Positions 46,701 to 59,330 of a DNA stretch of 64,000 nt are shown piece after piece. Positions within the stretch are counted from its first letter, which is position 1; each line of letters starts with the position of its first letter. The position numbers and the translations under genes were made by a program. The notes under the pieces were generated by a model. It saw only the letters and a program-made list of their open reading frames with translations, was not told where the DNA came from and ran no database searches. Origin of the DNA: Tetracentron sinense (taxonomy: Eukaryota > Streptophyta > Magnoliopsida > Trochodendrales > Trochodendraceae); assembly GCA_015143295.1 (NCBI GenBank), contig CM026570.1, positions 7,154,047 through 7,218,046 of the forward strand, read 5' to 3'.

Positions 46701-49286
46701 ATCACTTGGCTCTACGCCCATTGATGGCAGAAGTTCATGTTGAATCACATGACCAGACGGAGTATAAACCAGTAAGTGCTCTAAGGCATTGACCTTTGAG
46801 CGAATGGGCTGAAGACTGCGGAATACAGAATTGTGAAAAACAGCAGCAACAGCACCAGATGGCATGGAGATTTTTCCTGTTGCAGAAGCTGCAGCATTGC
46901 TAACCGTATTAAGCCACCCTGAGTTACCATTTTTTATCCTGCTCACCACAGAGAGGGTAATAGGGGGTGGGGGTGGAAAAGACTCCTGGTTTATCATCCA
47001 AGAAGTAGACCACCACGGTAGAGATAGAAATGGTAAGAGGATGTGCCCGTCACCATTAGAATTTTGTACTTGAAGACCAGTATCACCACCAAAAGGGGAT
47101 ATAACAAAAATATGGCAAGTCCCCTTGGATGAAACAATAGCTATCCATTGACTATAATGACTAAAACAGATGTCTTGTATGACCTGTCATACACATAAAA
47201 AAGAACAGGAAAAACCCCACAAATATAAGCCAAAATTTTGAGAAACAATAAGGGAGGAAGGGATGGGAACAATAAACATCCAAAAAATAGATGTAACGCT
47301 TACAGCTGTTGTTATTCCGCGATACATCTTGTAAAGATGCACGTGAGAAGAGCTCCAATCGTAGCTTAGGGAGCCTGATCCATTTTGCATGCAGGAAGGC
47401 ATAATTCGAAAGATATTTATATTGTTCCCATGTACAGAGGCAGTAACAAGTAGGGTCCCGCTTGGGTCGAAACAAAGGGCAGATATTGGACTGGTATGAG
47501 CTCTAAATTGTGATATAACAGCTCTGGACACAAAATCCTTAATAATAACCTGCAATCAACCATTTTAACCAGAAAAAGCATCCTCATGTTAAGCTAAAAT
47601 AACTGCAGCTCTCAGAAAAAAGGTCTAAAGAAGAATCATTGAACATGTTAACATCTTCTCTATGGTAATTGTGTACAAAATAAATCTCATAACATTTTAT
47701 GAGATTCCAAAAACCGACAAAAACACAATTTTCATGAAATATTGGGTAATGCACGAGATATTGAATTTTATACTTTACTTGACAAAAAAAGTGAATTTTT
47801 TTAAAAAATTCATGGGTTTGGAGCAATAATATGAATAATTTCAGACAGTGTACGGAACTAACCATCCCAGCATTATCTGTTTCAGTTGAATGTGCTGCAA
47901 GCCTACCAACTTTCCAGCCTGAATTTGATGATACAGGAGAATTAGAACCATCAGGGAGAAGCTCTTGACAGTATTTGGACAATGTTTTGTATCCTGCATC
48001 ACCCAGATTGATTATCCCAGCAGCTAAATGCTTACTAGACTCCACAGCATAACGAGCCATCAAACTGCCACTGCTTGGTGAAGTTGATGGACTAACACCT
48101 GGAGAAGGAGTAAGGTTTTGGGGACTTAGGCGGCCCAAGTTTGACAACAGAGGGTTATTGGAAGCATAAGCTAACCACCTGGGACCCACAGCCATCGGAC
48201 CATAACCAATGTTAACCCCAACCATTCCTTGTGCTCCCACCTGAGGGACAGGATAGGTGAGAACACTGAATTTATTCTCAAGAGTGAGTGCGTCAAAGCA
48301 ATATATCTGCCACCGGTAAAAAAAAAAAGAGAATCAGTCAGTCCTGAAATGCCTAGAGCCATCAATACGCTAATTCACATGAAGTATATAGTCTTGGTAT
48401 TATATATGAACTACCTTCCACATGATGAATATTGTTACAAGTAAGCCACATCCACAGGGTTAAAAACTACCATTTGATCAGTCCCACATAGGAGATCTCT
48501 AGGATCAATAATCAATACAATTGGATGATTATAACCATCCAACTCCAATCTTATGGGCTGTTAAAAGGAATTTGGCACACAGTCCAGAAAGGAGGGGGGA
48601 TCTACTGGATAATTGCAATCATCAATCAATCTGATTTTGTCCAGGACATTTCCTCGGTGGGAGTCGTGGGACCAATAGAACTCTAGTCCCAAACCCAGTG
48701 CCTGTGCACCAATGGCCTGATACTTCTCTTCTAGATGGTATTCACCATCTATAAAACTCACAATCTCAAAGTTATAGATTTACAGCAATCTAATAAATAT
48801 CTTGCATAAGCTAGTGCTTACTTGTGCTGCAAGACCCACAGCTACTATTCGAGGGCTGCATCTAACCATATATACAGTCGACCGAAATCTTAGAACATGC
48901 ACATAACTGTGAGACCTTAGTGAGTAAAACCGAACAGCTGTGGGAGAGGTGACACAATTTCCTGACTGAGGCTCGATATTACCATCTCTAGCCGGTCCAC
49001 CCAAATGGCTCCCTCTTTGAACCTGACCTAGGCTGTTAGTTTCATCCCCCCCGACAACCAACAGTAAAGGATGTGATGTTCTGAATCCTTCATGACCCTC
49101 GGACTTCTCAGGGATGGGCTGCATCTGTAAGAACATAACTGGACCATCACGCTTTGAAACCAGTTCATTGACATTAGAGCCATCTTCAACATCAAGGACT
49201 TGAAAGCCGTTGGAGTAACCAAGTAAGAGAACATGTTTGGAGCCAGATGGACCAAGCTCTAGTTTGTCAAAGCCAGCCCATAATAC
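43755..49286 (-). CDS. ATG18: ATG18 (f/g/h clade) WD40-BCAS3 autophagy protein, first exon missing
   Basis: Eight GT-AG exons on the minus strand: 49286-48822, 48306-47863, 47549-47304, 47183-46362, 46281-46106, 44889-44756, 44589-44002 and 43759-43755. Phases agree throughout; 2,880 nt encode about 959 residues and a TGA at 43757-43755. The N-terminal half is a WD40-like propeller: VLLLGYSNGFQVLDVEDGSN, RFYSLRSHSYVHVLRFRSTV, IYCFDALTLENKF, FRAHTSPISALCFDPSG. Where typical ATG18 proteins have the PI3P-binding FRRG motif, the sequence reads KMYRGI, as expected of this clade. The BCAS3 domain follows (LVYTPSGHV, VHEVEIRRKDLLPVFDHF). A long acidic, Ser-rich tail ends DDMLGGVFAFSEEG. Plant ATG18 proteins act in autophagosome formation; f/g/h have the extra BCAS3 domain. 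The exon starting at 49286 opens in phase 0 after an AG, so a short exon with the initiator ATG and about 50 residues must lie upstream; I could not find it. Confidence 0.92.
45419..45884. repeat. triplicated repeat inside an ATG18 intron
   Basis: Three tandem copies start with ACTACCTAATTTGATTGTCA at 45419, 45611 and 45754. The first has extra sequence (about 192 bp against 143 and 130). Each contains a plus-strand frame NLCWYCGDKK or a near variant, resembling half a retroelement CCHC zinc knuckle. It sits in the 1.2-kb intron between the exons ending 46106 and starting 44889. Confidence 0.88.
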
Positions 49287-52200
49287 CTGTTTGACCAAGA
49301 GGAGTTTAGAATGCATATGCTGATTACACAATGTAACAGACAGTAAGCAGTACAAATGCATAAAGGAGATAAGCAAGAATCCATCAGTGCGTATTGCAAT
49401 GACAGAAGGGTCTGAAAAAATCAGGAACATTGAACAACAATCTATATGCCCATCACTACATAAACGACAGAAATACGCATCCATTCAAATGCATGTAAGT
49501 TGATAGATAAGATTACAAAGAAAAAAAATGAAAGGATGACTTACAATAACTATAAAACGAAATATTTCAACTCCATCAGATAGCCCAAAATACAATAACA
49601 GCACAAAAATAGTGAAAAGATAAAACAAATAACCAAGAGATAATTAATTCTAGACAAAAAAGTCGAAAAAAACTGTACTAACCCATCATAGAATGATCTG
49701 AACAATATTCAAAGAATCTTTTCACTTATTGTGAGACTATGCTACCTAGATTCCTCCAAAGTGTGCCTTTATATATAAATTCTTCGATTTTGAGTGTAAC
49801 TTCCATATCTATGCTGTGAAAGTGCGGTGTTTTTAACAAAACTACAAAATAAAAATCATCTGTGTTTGTCCAAGTGCTGTTTTTGATGAAGCATAATTGG
49901 ATACCTTATTTATGGCCATATTTTTCTGCATGAAGAAGAGCTGAATGCAATTCTGATATGAATTGAGTAATGTCCATAATGAAGATAAGGTGGAGCTCCA
50001 TTGCAAGATTTTTTGTTGGTTTAATTATTAGTGCTCAATTTCCATTGTTTAAAAATTTGATAATTGAGCCGAATTGTTGTTAATTTGGAGGTCACAGAAT
50101 TACCAACATATATATTAATTATTGTGCAACGTTTCGTAAAAATCATCAATATTTCATGAAACTTTGTTTAGTTCACAATTTCTTGCGAAAAATTGTGATA
50201 ATTTCTGTTAGAGAAGTCCCAGATTTTTTTACCAACTGTCAAAAATTCAACAGTATGCAGAAACATTTTGACCTTTAATTTTTCTCCTTGATTTTCTCTC
50301 TCACTGTCCCCAACCTTCAACTCATTGGTCTCTCTTAGGTAAAGATCAACCTAAATGAGGAAGGACTCTGTGGAAAGGATTTTTTTCTAGAAATCCTTTC
50401 GAAGGGTAACTTTTCATTAATTTTAAAAAATTTATGCTTAATTCAAGTCCACTTCATGTGAATTTTTAGCATGTTCAATGCATCTGGTTGATATATCAAA
50501 TGGCTGAAAAAATAAATTTTCTATCATTATACCTATTTTTTAAAATTTTGAATAAAATTATTATTCAAAAATACCAATCTGAGTCTTATTATTATTATTA
50601 GTACATACAAGGTGTACTTTTAGTATGTAATGCTTCTTTGCCCGATCTATCATTGGCCTGAATTTTTTCAATTTTAAATAATGTTTTTATTAGTTTAGTT
50701 GGAGCTTATAATTAAGCAATTGGTTAATTATTTATAAATCAGTGTATTAATTTGTAAATTAATATTCAATAAAATCATTAAATGATTAAATCACAAGAAT
50801 GGCTTTTTGTAACTCACTTTACTTTCTTAAAAACAATAATAAAATAATATTTTAAATTAAAAAATGTAAGCAAATCAAATTAATTAGATGTTGCATAGAC
50901 AAAGTTCTATAAAACACATGGGTAATTTGATCAGTGTTTTAAATGTAATGTCTTCTAACCTATTATGCCACTATTCTTATTTAACATTTTGTGATTATCT
51001 ATGATTAATTGTTAGAATGTTAGGAAGAGGGAGAAGACCTGACATCGGATGGCAGCACAAGCAGACATATCAGGAAGTAAATATTAGTTTGTTGGCAGAT
51101 TATACAGAGTGGCAGGATGACCCTCATGAAGCAACATATAGACAATGTAATCAAAATGTCGGCTAAGCCACCCCATCGCCAATCTAGGACCCTTATCGCC
51201 TAATCATGATTTAGGTACGCACTCATTCAACTCTTATAAAAAGCTTAGGTATCACCTCACCTAGGGAAGCCCCTATCACCTAGATGCCACCTGTCATAGA
51301 TTGCCTTAGCATATCATATCAGACTAAACAGGCTGGCAAGAGATATCGTGATGTTGTTGTGATATCAGTTGCTGGTGCTAGGATGTCAGCTGCTGGTGCT
51401 AGGACATCAAGCAGTAGGAAAGAGTGGAGAGACCTACTGAGCATACAACATTACATGAGGTAAGAGGAGAGTCAGTAGATCGTCCAGTTCCAAATGAGGA
51501 AGATCTTAAGGATGTTGCTGACTACTGGAATGCCGAATGCCTTGGGTCTTATTATGGAGAGTACTTGATAGAGGAAGAAGACTGACATTGAAAAATTGGG
51601 CGCACAGAACTCATCACCTCAAATGAAAAAGATTCCCTTTCATCGCTATCCCATCTTCTAAGGATAGCCTAATACAGTCTAGGGATAATGAAGGTCAATT
51701 TACTATGAGATCCTTTCTTCAGGCATGGCATCCTAGGCCCTCTACTCTCTTAAGGGTTGTGTGACATCCTAGTATGCCATCCAAGATATCTTTCTTTTGA
51801 TGAACATTTTTTCTAGATAAAATCCTAACATGTAACAATCTCCAAAGTAAATATTGTATATGTGTCTTGTAGCGGAATAAACGGTAGATAATTTGCTCTT
51901 ACACTTTCCTTTTACGATTAATATCTTGTACCATTTTCTTTTTTGACACGGAGTTGCATGTCTTTCCTCGTTCTTTCCAGGGCGTCTTATCTTGTTGAAA
52001 TTCGGCCTTGCTGGGTTCTCTCATCTCTGTTAGATGTTCTCTAGATGCTCCTTCCTGAGACAATATCTTGGTCCATTTAGAAAGAGAGAAAAATGCGAAG
52101 TTTTAAAAAATCTTCCCATTCCTGGATATAAGAGGTAGCAGATTCGAAACCTCCTACTTAACTGGACCCCAATTAGGGACGATTTTAAGGACTAAGGGGG

Positions 52201-53615
52201 TTTCAAAAATCCTTGCCTAATTATAGTTTTCTGCATATTGTTGCTGGAGATTCTGATTATGTTTTCTTTTTGTATGTCATGTTATGGTCAGTTTTTAGCT
52301 CTTAGATTCTCTATTGGTGAATCTGTGCTCCCTTTGCATATTCTCTAGCTTCCTAATGAAATATTGATTACCAATACAAAAAAATAACTTCCATTGTATA
52401 GAATGAGATAATTTTGTAAGACCTTAAGGTTGCTTTTGGATAAACTTCTAGTTTTACTTGACTTTTGACTCCAAAAAAGTCAAATTTGGATAGAAATCAC
52501 ATTTGGTTATCCGCATGACTTTTGACTTGCTGCAAATATCAGAAGTCAAAAAAGGTCGGAAAATAACTTTTTTAGGAAGCTAGCCCAGGGAAACTTCTGC
52601 AAGAAGACAACATTTCAACTTTTTCCAAAAGTTACTTTTCTTGAAAGTTCCCCTAGAGAAGTCCTTCTCTTCTTAGAGAATTTTATACAAACAGGCCCTA
52701 AGGTAGTAAGGTAGCATTAGATAACTCTAAATAATAAGTGCGTATTTTGGTTTTAGAGCTTATTGGACTTTAGACTTTAGAGCATTTGATAACCCTCTTG
52801 TTGCGCTTCTATATATTTTAGAAGTAGAGCTAAATCTTCTAAACAAATAAGCAGCAGGGGGGTTACTTTGATTTTAAATTTTTTTTTACGTTTGAAACTT
52901 TAGAGGATCGGTGCCAAAAATGTCACGCATGTATAAATTATCGTAATACCCATTGTGCCCTCAATATAAAACCCAAAAAGAAAAGAAAAGGGATGCCCTA
53001 AACCCATCCATTCTGTCTCTTGATGATTTTCATCTTTCCGCTCTCGTGGGTTTGCCGAAGAAGGGAGACCACAATTTTCGGAGCTCCGGGCCACCAAGTC
53101 AAGGGATTGCCAAAGAAGGGAGACCACAATCTTCTTCTTTCTGCTAGGTTACGATTTTCATGATGAATAACCCTCTCGTTGCGTTTATTTTTTCAGGGTT
53201 ACAAAGCTCTCAACTTGTCAAAGCAAGACAAGTTTATTGTAAAATCCATTAGCATGGAGCATCTGACAGACCCTAACATTGCTATTACATTCCATGAATT
53301 GATCTTTTCTAACAGATGGAACCATCTCTCTCTTTATTTTTCTGCTATAAACTATCGCAAGTGTAATAGGCCGTTTCAGTTTGGAGACAACTTGGACAAT
53401 CATCATATCACCACGGAGTTTTAAAAAAAATCGTGGGGGTTGATTGCACAGAAGTAATTTGATGAGGGATCCTGCAACTTTTTTTACCATATAGGTGGCC
53501 TCTTCTAGTACAGAACATAATCTGAGCAGATTTTAGACATTATATTGTTTGATATATGATCTTTTTGTTTAAGCAGATTTCTGATGCTCTTAGCTCTATA
53601 TCAGAATAAATAAAG
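49287..53615. other. long spacer upstream of the visible ATG18 exons
   Basis: Expected to hold the ATG18 first exon if intron 1 is short, but none was recognised. Decayed coding-like plus-strand text lies at 51015-51160 (RGRRPDIGWQHKQTYQE) and 51425-51585 (DVADYWNAECLGSYYGEYLI), possibly transposase debris. A MITE-like inverted repeat may span about 52425-52700 (GGTTGCTTTTGGATAAAC against GTTTGTATAAAATTC inverted). A tract ending CCAATACAAAAAAAT near 52380 resembles a LINE 3' end. Confidence 0.4.
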
Positions 53616-54043
53616 CATAGTTACCAAAGCGAGAAGCGAAAACGAGAAGCAAAGCGAAAGCGAGAAGTGGGAAGCGAGACTCAAAAAAACCTTAGGAAAC
53701 GGGAAGCGAGATATGAGATATAGGTTCCTCATTCCCATTATGTTATTTATGGGTAGTTATACCTTTGATTTTATCTTACATGAGATTTTTGTAGAAAAGT
53801 AGGTGCCTTAGGTTTCAAACCGATGATACTTGCTTAAAGTCTACACCCTAGGCTATAGATTATGGTCTACCACATCACTTCACACATACAGCTTCCTTTG
53901 ACTACTAGATGAGACGTGATGGAAGCAAGCTTCCTAGGAAGAGAGTCTGTTCAAGGAAACGAGCTTCCTAGGAAGCGAGTTTGAGAAACGAGCTTTCTGA
54001 GAAGCGAGCTTCCCACCTTGTACATAGCTTCCCGGCAACTATG
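53616..54043. mobile_element. hAT-type MITE, GAAGCGAG family, copy 1
   Basis: Starts CATAGTTACC and ends GGCAACTATG, inverted repeats flanked by AAATAAAG (left) and GAATAAAG (right), an 8-bp duplication with one change. The interior repeats GCGAGAAGCG and GAAGCGAGCTTCC words. A second copy is at 62801-63144. Confidence 0.78.
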
Positions 54044-54925
54044 GAATAAAGATCCTCCCCTTTTTGGTGGACCACATAACTACATATGCAGGTGATGAAT
54101 GTCAGGATCCATTCTTGTATTGTTTACAATGATAATCATAATTCTGAAGGGGTTATGATTTCCTTATTACTGAAGTCCTGGATATTAAACTTGGGGAGGT
54201 TAGGATTAGCTTGGATTTCAATGTAAAAAACTCGGACTTTTGCTACAAGGATGGGGGAGTTCAATGTCACAATAGTCTCTGCCACCATCAATCTTGGGGC
54301 TCCCTTCAATGAGATGATTGCCTTCCTGGGCCTACTCGGACTCATCCCTTTGTACTTAACAATAAACCAATAGCTGCCTCAATGCCTCACTTCCTTCCAT
54401 GACTGGTGGATGTCGTGGTTCTTGGGCCTCTTTTAAGAATGAGAGGTCAGGCATTTGCATTTCCTAAAAATGACATTTGTTACCCTTCAAATAAGCTCTT
54501 AAAATCTGGGAATAAGTAGTTTAAACAAATTTCGAACCGTTATCAAACAATAAAATTTGCAATCTTTTAGAGCTTATTTTTAAGAGCTTTTTATATGCAA
54601 GTAGGGTTTCCAAATGGACCCTAAGTGTCATTGAAACTTTTGACTTTTTTATTACTTTGTTTATATAAGCTTGCATGTGTATGTAACTTATCTTGTGATT
54701 ATGTGAATGGTTGTATTGATACTTATTAATTGTCATGTATAAAATAACACCACCGCCAACATGTGTCTTTTCTCCATCCTAAATGCATCTCTCATGTAAT
54801 TTATTTTGTTAGTGTATTGATCCCTAAGGATGGATTATGTTTGTTTTTCCCAATTTTTTATTCTTCTTTTTTAGTTTATGTGAATTATCAAGAGGAAAAT
54901 CGCATATTTCAATAGTTCAACTACT
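54044..54925. other. spacer left of the copia element
   Basis: A 69-codon minus-strand frame (54136-54345) reads as protein-like text (ETIVTLNSPILVAKVRVFYI), but I cannot assign it. Nothing else seen. Confidence 0.4.
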
Positions 54926-55104
54926 TGAAGAACAAACCCTAGGATAGGAGATGAAGAAAGAGAGAAAAGATTAGGGGAAAATAGATTAGAGAGTGTCTCC
55001 CTCTTATCTCTTTGTATTTATAATAACCCTAATAGAAAGTTACAAGTATACCCCTAAGGGGTGATCCAATGTAACACATCTACATAATAGATCATATCTT
55101 AGCA
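54926..55104 (-). repeat. 3' LTR of the copia element
   Basis: 179 bp sharing with 60010-60199 the blocks CCCTAGGATAGGAGATGAAG, CTCTTTGTATTTATAATAAC and AGTTACAAGTATACCCCT. A TATA-like TTATAAATAC (minus strand) lies within. Confidence 0.92.
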
Positions 55105-55287
55105 CTCTCCCTCAAGCTGAACATAGATATTCAACATACCCAGCTTGTTAAGAACACTTTCTAAGATGGTCTTAGTAACCCCCTTAGTGAGTACACCAAC
55201 TAGTTGATTCTCTGTTGTAACAAACAATAAGCAGAGATTTCCTGAAGCGACTTGTTCTCTAATAAAGTGTTGGTCAATCTCAATATG

Positions 55288-56483
55288 TTAAGTCTTATCA
55301 TGCTGAATGGGATTCTGAGCTCTATTGATGGTTGCCTTGTGATCACAAAACAACTTCATATGAACATCTATATCCATCCCCAGATCTCGTAATAAAATCT
55401 TTAGCCATAATAATTCTGCTACCCCATGAGCCATTGCCCTATATTCTGCTTCAGCACTTGACTTAGCTACTACACTTTGCTTCTCCAAGTGATTAGGTTA
55501 CCACCAAGGAACGTACATTACCCTGTGGTAGATCTCCTATCATCTGTACTTCCAGCCAAATTTGCATCAGTGTAAGCTTCTAATCGGAAATGACCATGGT
55601 TAGCAAATAAAAGGCCCTTCCCTGGAGTAGCCTTCAAATATCTCAAAATTCTCTCAACTGCCTCATAATGAGCAATCTGAGGTTCATGCATGAATTGACT
55701 CACTACACTAACTGCATATGCGATGTCTGGTCTAGTGAGAGAGAAATAAATGAGACGACCAACCAATCTTTGGTACATCTCTTTGTCTTCTAGTAATGGG
55801 CCCTCACTCGAGCTTAACTTATGATTTTGCTCGATATATGTCTGCTGGCCTAGAACCCAACTTGTCTGTATCCTTAAGTAAATCTAAGGTATACTTCCGC
55901 TACGATATAAAGATACCCCTCTTTGATCGAGCTACCTCATTACCCAGAAAGTACTTCAAGTTTCCCAAGTCCTTGATCTCAAATTCCGTAGCTAGGAATT
56001 GCTTCATGTCTTGGATTTCTGCAGGGTCATTTCCAATCACCACAATATCGTCAACATAAGCAACTAATATTGTAATTAATTGTCCTTTTCTCCTGACAAA
56101 AAGTGTGTGATCCGCATGGCTCTGTGAGTAACCCATCCTCTTCATAGCTTGACTGAACCTCTCAAACCAAGCTCTGGGGGATTGTTTCAGTCTAAAGATA
56201 GATTTCTTCAATTTGCAGACCCTTCCTTCGCTATTAGGAAGCTTGAATCTTGGAGGAGGAGACATACACACTTCTTCTCGTAGATCTCCATGGTGGAATG
56301 CATTTTTTTACATGTAGTTGATGTAGGGGCCATGAATGGTTCGTAGCTAAGGACAAGAGCACTCGTATGGAGTTCATTTTTGCAACTGGCGCAAATGCTT
56401 CCTTGTAGTCTATACCCCTTAGCTACCAGTCTTGCCTTGTACCTCTCAATCAATCCATCTGCTTTATGTTTCATGGTGAACAC
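55288..56483 (-). pseudogene. copia reverse transcriptase and RNase H, broken
   Basis: Minus-strand blocks: RYKARLVAKGY near 56430; KSIFRLKQSPRAWFERF and YVDDIVVIGN (catalytic YVDD) in 56271-55900; RLIYFSLTRPDIAYAVSVVS and TDANLAGSTDDRRSTTG in 55778-55518; then RNase H text KSSAEAEYRAMAHGVAELLW in 55488-55288. Frame changes near 56270, 55890 and 55500 and internal stops break the polyprotein. The order and motifs are those of Ty1-copia RVT_2. Confidence 0.92.
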
Positions 56484-58272
56484 TCACTTGCAGCCTACTG
56501 TTTTTTTTTCCTTTGGGTAACTCAACCATTTCCCATGTATCATTTTTTACTAGAGCTCTCATTTCTTCCATTATAGCATCGCACCACTTAATATCAGAGA
56601 CAACCTTTTGAAACCTGGAAGGAAACGACACATAAGAAACAAAGGACAAAAAAGCCGAATAGGAAGGTGACAATGATGCATACAAGATAGAATTAAAGAT
56701 AAGATGAATCGTACACTGGCGTATCCCTTTGCGTATGGCAATGAGAGCAGTATCATCATCAATATCAGGAATAGGAATCACAAAAGACAAATGAGCAATG
56801 TTACCTGGTTCAGAGAAGTCAGAGTTGGGAGATGGTCGTAGTATAGTGGCCCCCTCCTTTTCGCGTCTGGTATAAACTTGTAAGTCTTTCTTAGTAGTAG
56901 TCTCAGTAGGAGCAACAGAATGGATACCATCAGAGACCAACACCAGAAGTGGAATTGAAGACAAACTCTCTTCCAACAATTCACTATGCTCCCCTTGAAG
57001 AAAGGTAGAGGAATGAGAAAAAAAAGAACACTCAAAAAAGGTGACATCCATGGTAACAAACCATTTTCCCGACATAGGATCAAAGCATCGGTATCCCTTT
57101 TGTGTAGAGGAATACCTCAAGAGGACACCACAAATGGATCTGGGATCCAATTTAGTTCGATGAGGACCCAAAATGTGAATGAAGTAGACACATCTAAAGA
57201 CACAAGGAGGGATAGTAAACAAAGGTTGGTCTGGACAGAGTAGTTGTTATGGGGACTTTAACTGAAGGACCTGAGATGGCATGCGATTAATCAAGTATGC
57301 GGAAGTATGCACTGCTTCGGCCCAAAGCTTCTTCGGGACATTCATTCCTATCAATAAGCTTCGAGCTACTTCCAAAAGGTGTCGGTTTTTTCGTTCAGCC
57401 ATCCTATTTTGTTAAGGAGTATAAAGGCGTGTGCTTTGATGGATCATCCCGTGCTCTACCAAGTATTGTCCTAAATTACCCTTGAGGTATTCTTTCGCGT
57501 TATCGGAGCGAAGAACTTTAATATGCTTCTCAAATTGAGTTAAGACCATCTTGTGAAACTTCTTGATGAGGCCTGAGACTTCAGCATAGGACTTCATCAA
57601 GTAAATCCAGGTATGACAGGAGAAATCATCCGCAAAAGAGATAAAATATCGATAACCATGCACAGACAAAGTAGGGGCAGGACCTCATACATCAGAATAA
57701 CTCAGTTGAAAAAGAGACACTTTTATTCATATTCGGAGAGAAAGTAGATCTACAATGTTTGGAGAGTTCACATACTTCACACTGTTGACTATGATCAGGA
57801 ACACATTTAAACAGGTCTGGAAATACCAACTTTAAGGACTTAAAAGACAAATGACCAAGACGACTGTGTCACAATCTAATTTGGGTATCATTATTACTAC
57901 GACTAATTTGTAATGCTGAAGGAGAGCCATCTACATCCAGTAGGTAGAACCCATTTGTTTCACGACCATTCTCAATCGTTTTCCTTGTCACCAAGTCCTG
58001 AAACACACAATGAGTAGGAAAAAATGTCACACAACAGTTAAGATTTTTGGTCAGACTGCTAATTGATAATAAATTTGTGGATAAATTGGGAATATGAAGA
58101 ACAGATGAGAGAGATATGGCATTAGTAATGTTGACATCACCATTTCTAGAGATGGAGGAAAGAAATCTGTCAACCATCCTAACTTTATCTCTCCCAGACA
58201 AGAGACTATAGGAAGAAAATATAGTGGATAGACTAGTCATATGATCTGACGCACCTGAATCAATGATCCAGG
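56464..58272 (-). pseudogene. copia protease and integrase, broken
   Basis: Reading on the minus strand, IIDSGASDHMTS (about 58272-58230) is the aspartic protease active-site motif. A GAG-pre-integrase-like segment follows (58240-57869; VLHIPNLSTNLLSISSL). Integrase core text RYFISFADDFSCHTWIYLMK and VLRSDNAKEYLKGNLGQYL is in 57669-57412. The C-terminal GYRCFDPMSGKWFVTMDVTF region follows in 57222-56464. Several stops interrupt it. Confidence 0.9.
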
Positions 58273-58504
58273 TCAGGCTGGACTAGGACTGCGAAACGAA
58301 ATTAGCAGATCCGGGATCACCTGTCTGGGCAAAGGAAGTAGAGGCCGAAGAACCTTCCGTCAGGCTCAAGAGGTGTCGAAGATGATCAATATCTGCATTA
58401 AAGAAACTCTCGGAAGAAGATGATCCGATCGGAGAAGCCAAAGTGGTGGAGGTACCCAAGGTAGGAGGCATGAAGGCTACAGAGTTACCTCGAGGGGTGC
58501 CCAT

Positions 58505-59330
58505 TTGTTTACCGGGACGAGAGAACTTTGTGGGACGGCCAATGAGATCCTAACAAATTTCTCGGGTGTGTCTAGTCTTCCCACAATGCTCACACTTCAA
58601 CCTATCTTTGTCATCAGGATGCCTATTCTTCCGAGGAGGGTATTTCCCACCTCGAGGAGCACTAGAAGATGCGGCAAGGGTGAGATGATCTTTGGTCGGA
58701 GTAGGTACCATCACCTTTTTTTTGCTTTCCTCACCTTGGACTAGGGAATAAACGTGGTCCAAAGAAGGAAGCTTATCTATCCCTAAAATCTGGACTCGAG
58801 TGACTTCAAAGTCCGAATTTAAACCCGCCAAGAAGTCAGAAATTCGGTTTTCTTCCACTTGGTTACTATGCCAATCGTTGTCTTTATCAGTGTCCCACTT
58901 GATGACTTGAAAGTGATCCAACTCTTCCCAATGACCCTAAAGAGTGGAGTAATAAATAGATAGGCTTCGCTCCCCTTGACGAAGAGTAGTTATCCCTTAC
59001 CTCAACTGATAAACTCTGGTGATGTTCTGACGCTGGGAATAGGTCCGAGTCGCCTAATCCCAAATCTCTTTCGTTGTCCAAAGGAACAAAAAGCCTCTAT
59101 TAACTGATGGTTGCATTGAATGCAACAGCCACGACATAATCATAAGGTTCTCTTGCTCCCACTTGTCATATGCCTCTGCCTGTCAAGTACCTAACTTCCC
59201 TCTTCCGCCGATATACATCTTAGCGGATTGAGACCACTCAAGGAAGTTGGTGTCATCCAACTTTATGGTTGTGATTAACACCCCTAAGTTGTCACCATAG
59301 TCACTAGTGACAGGCGGAGTAACCTTACTC
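58505..59330 (-). pseudogene. copia gag with CCHC knuckle, broken
   Basis: Minus-strand text KLDDTNFLEWSQSAKMYI, IMSWLLHSMQPSVN and SDFLAGLNSDFEVTRVQILG is typical of copia gag. The zinc knuckle CEHCGKTRHTREIC (58594-58553) keeps all four ligands. In-frame stops near 59190 and 59055 disrupt the N-terminal part. Confidence 0.88.

Noticed and set aside
52425..52700. A further hAT-type MITE
   Set aside because: Ends are only loosely inverted and no matching 8-bp flanks were found; mentioned only within the spacer entry.
54136..54345. Protein-like minus-strand frame near the copia element
   Set aside because: Too short, no family recognised, not in register with the copia domains.
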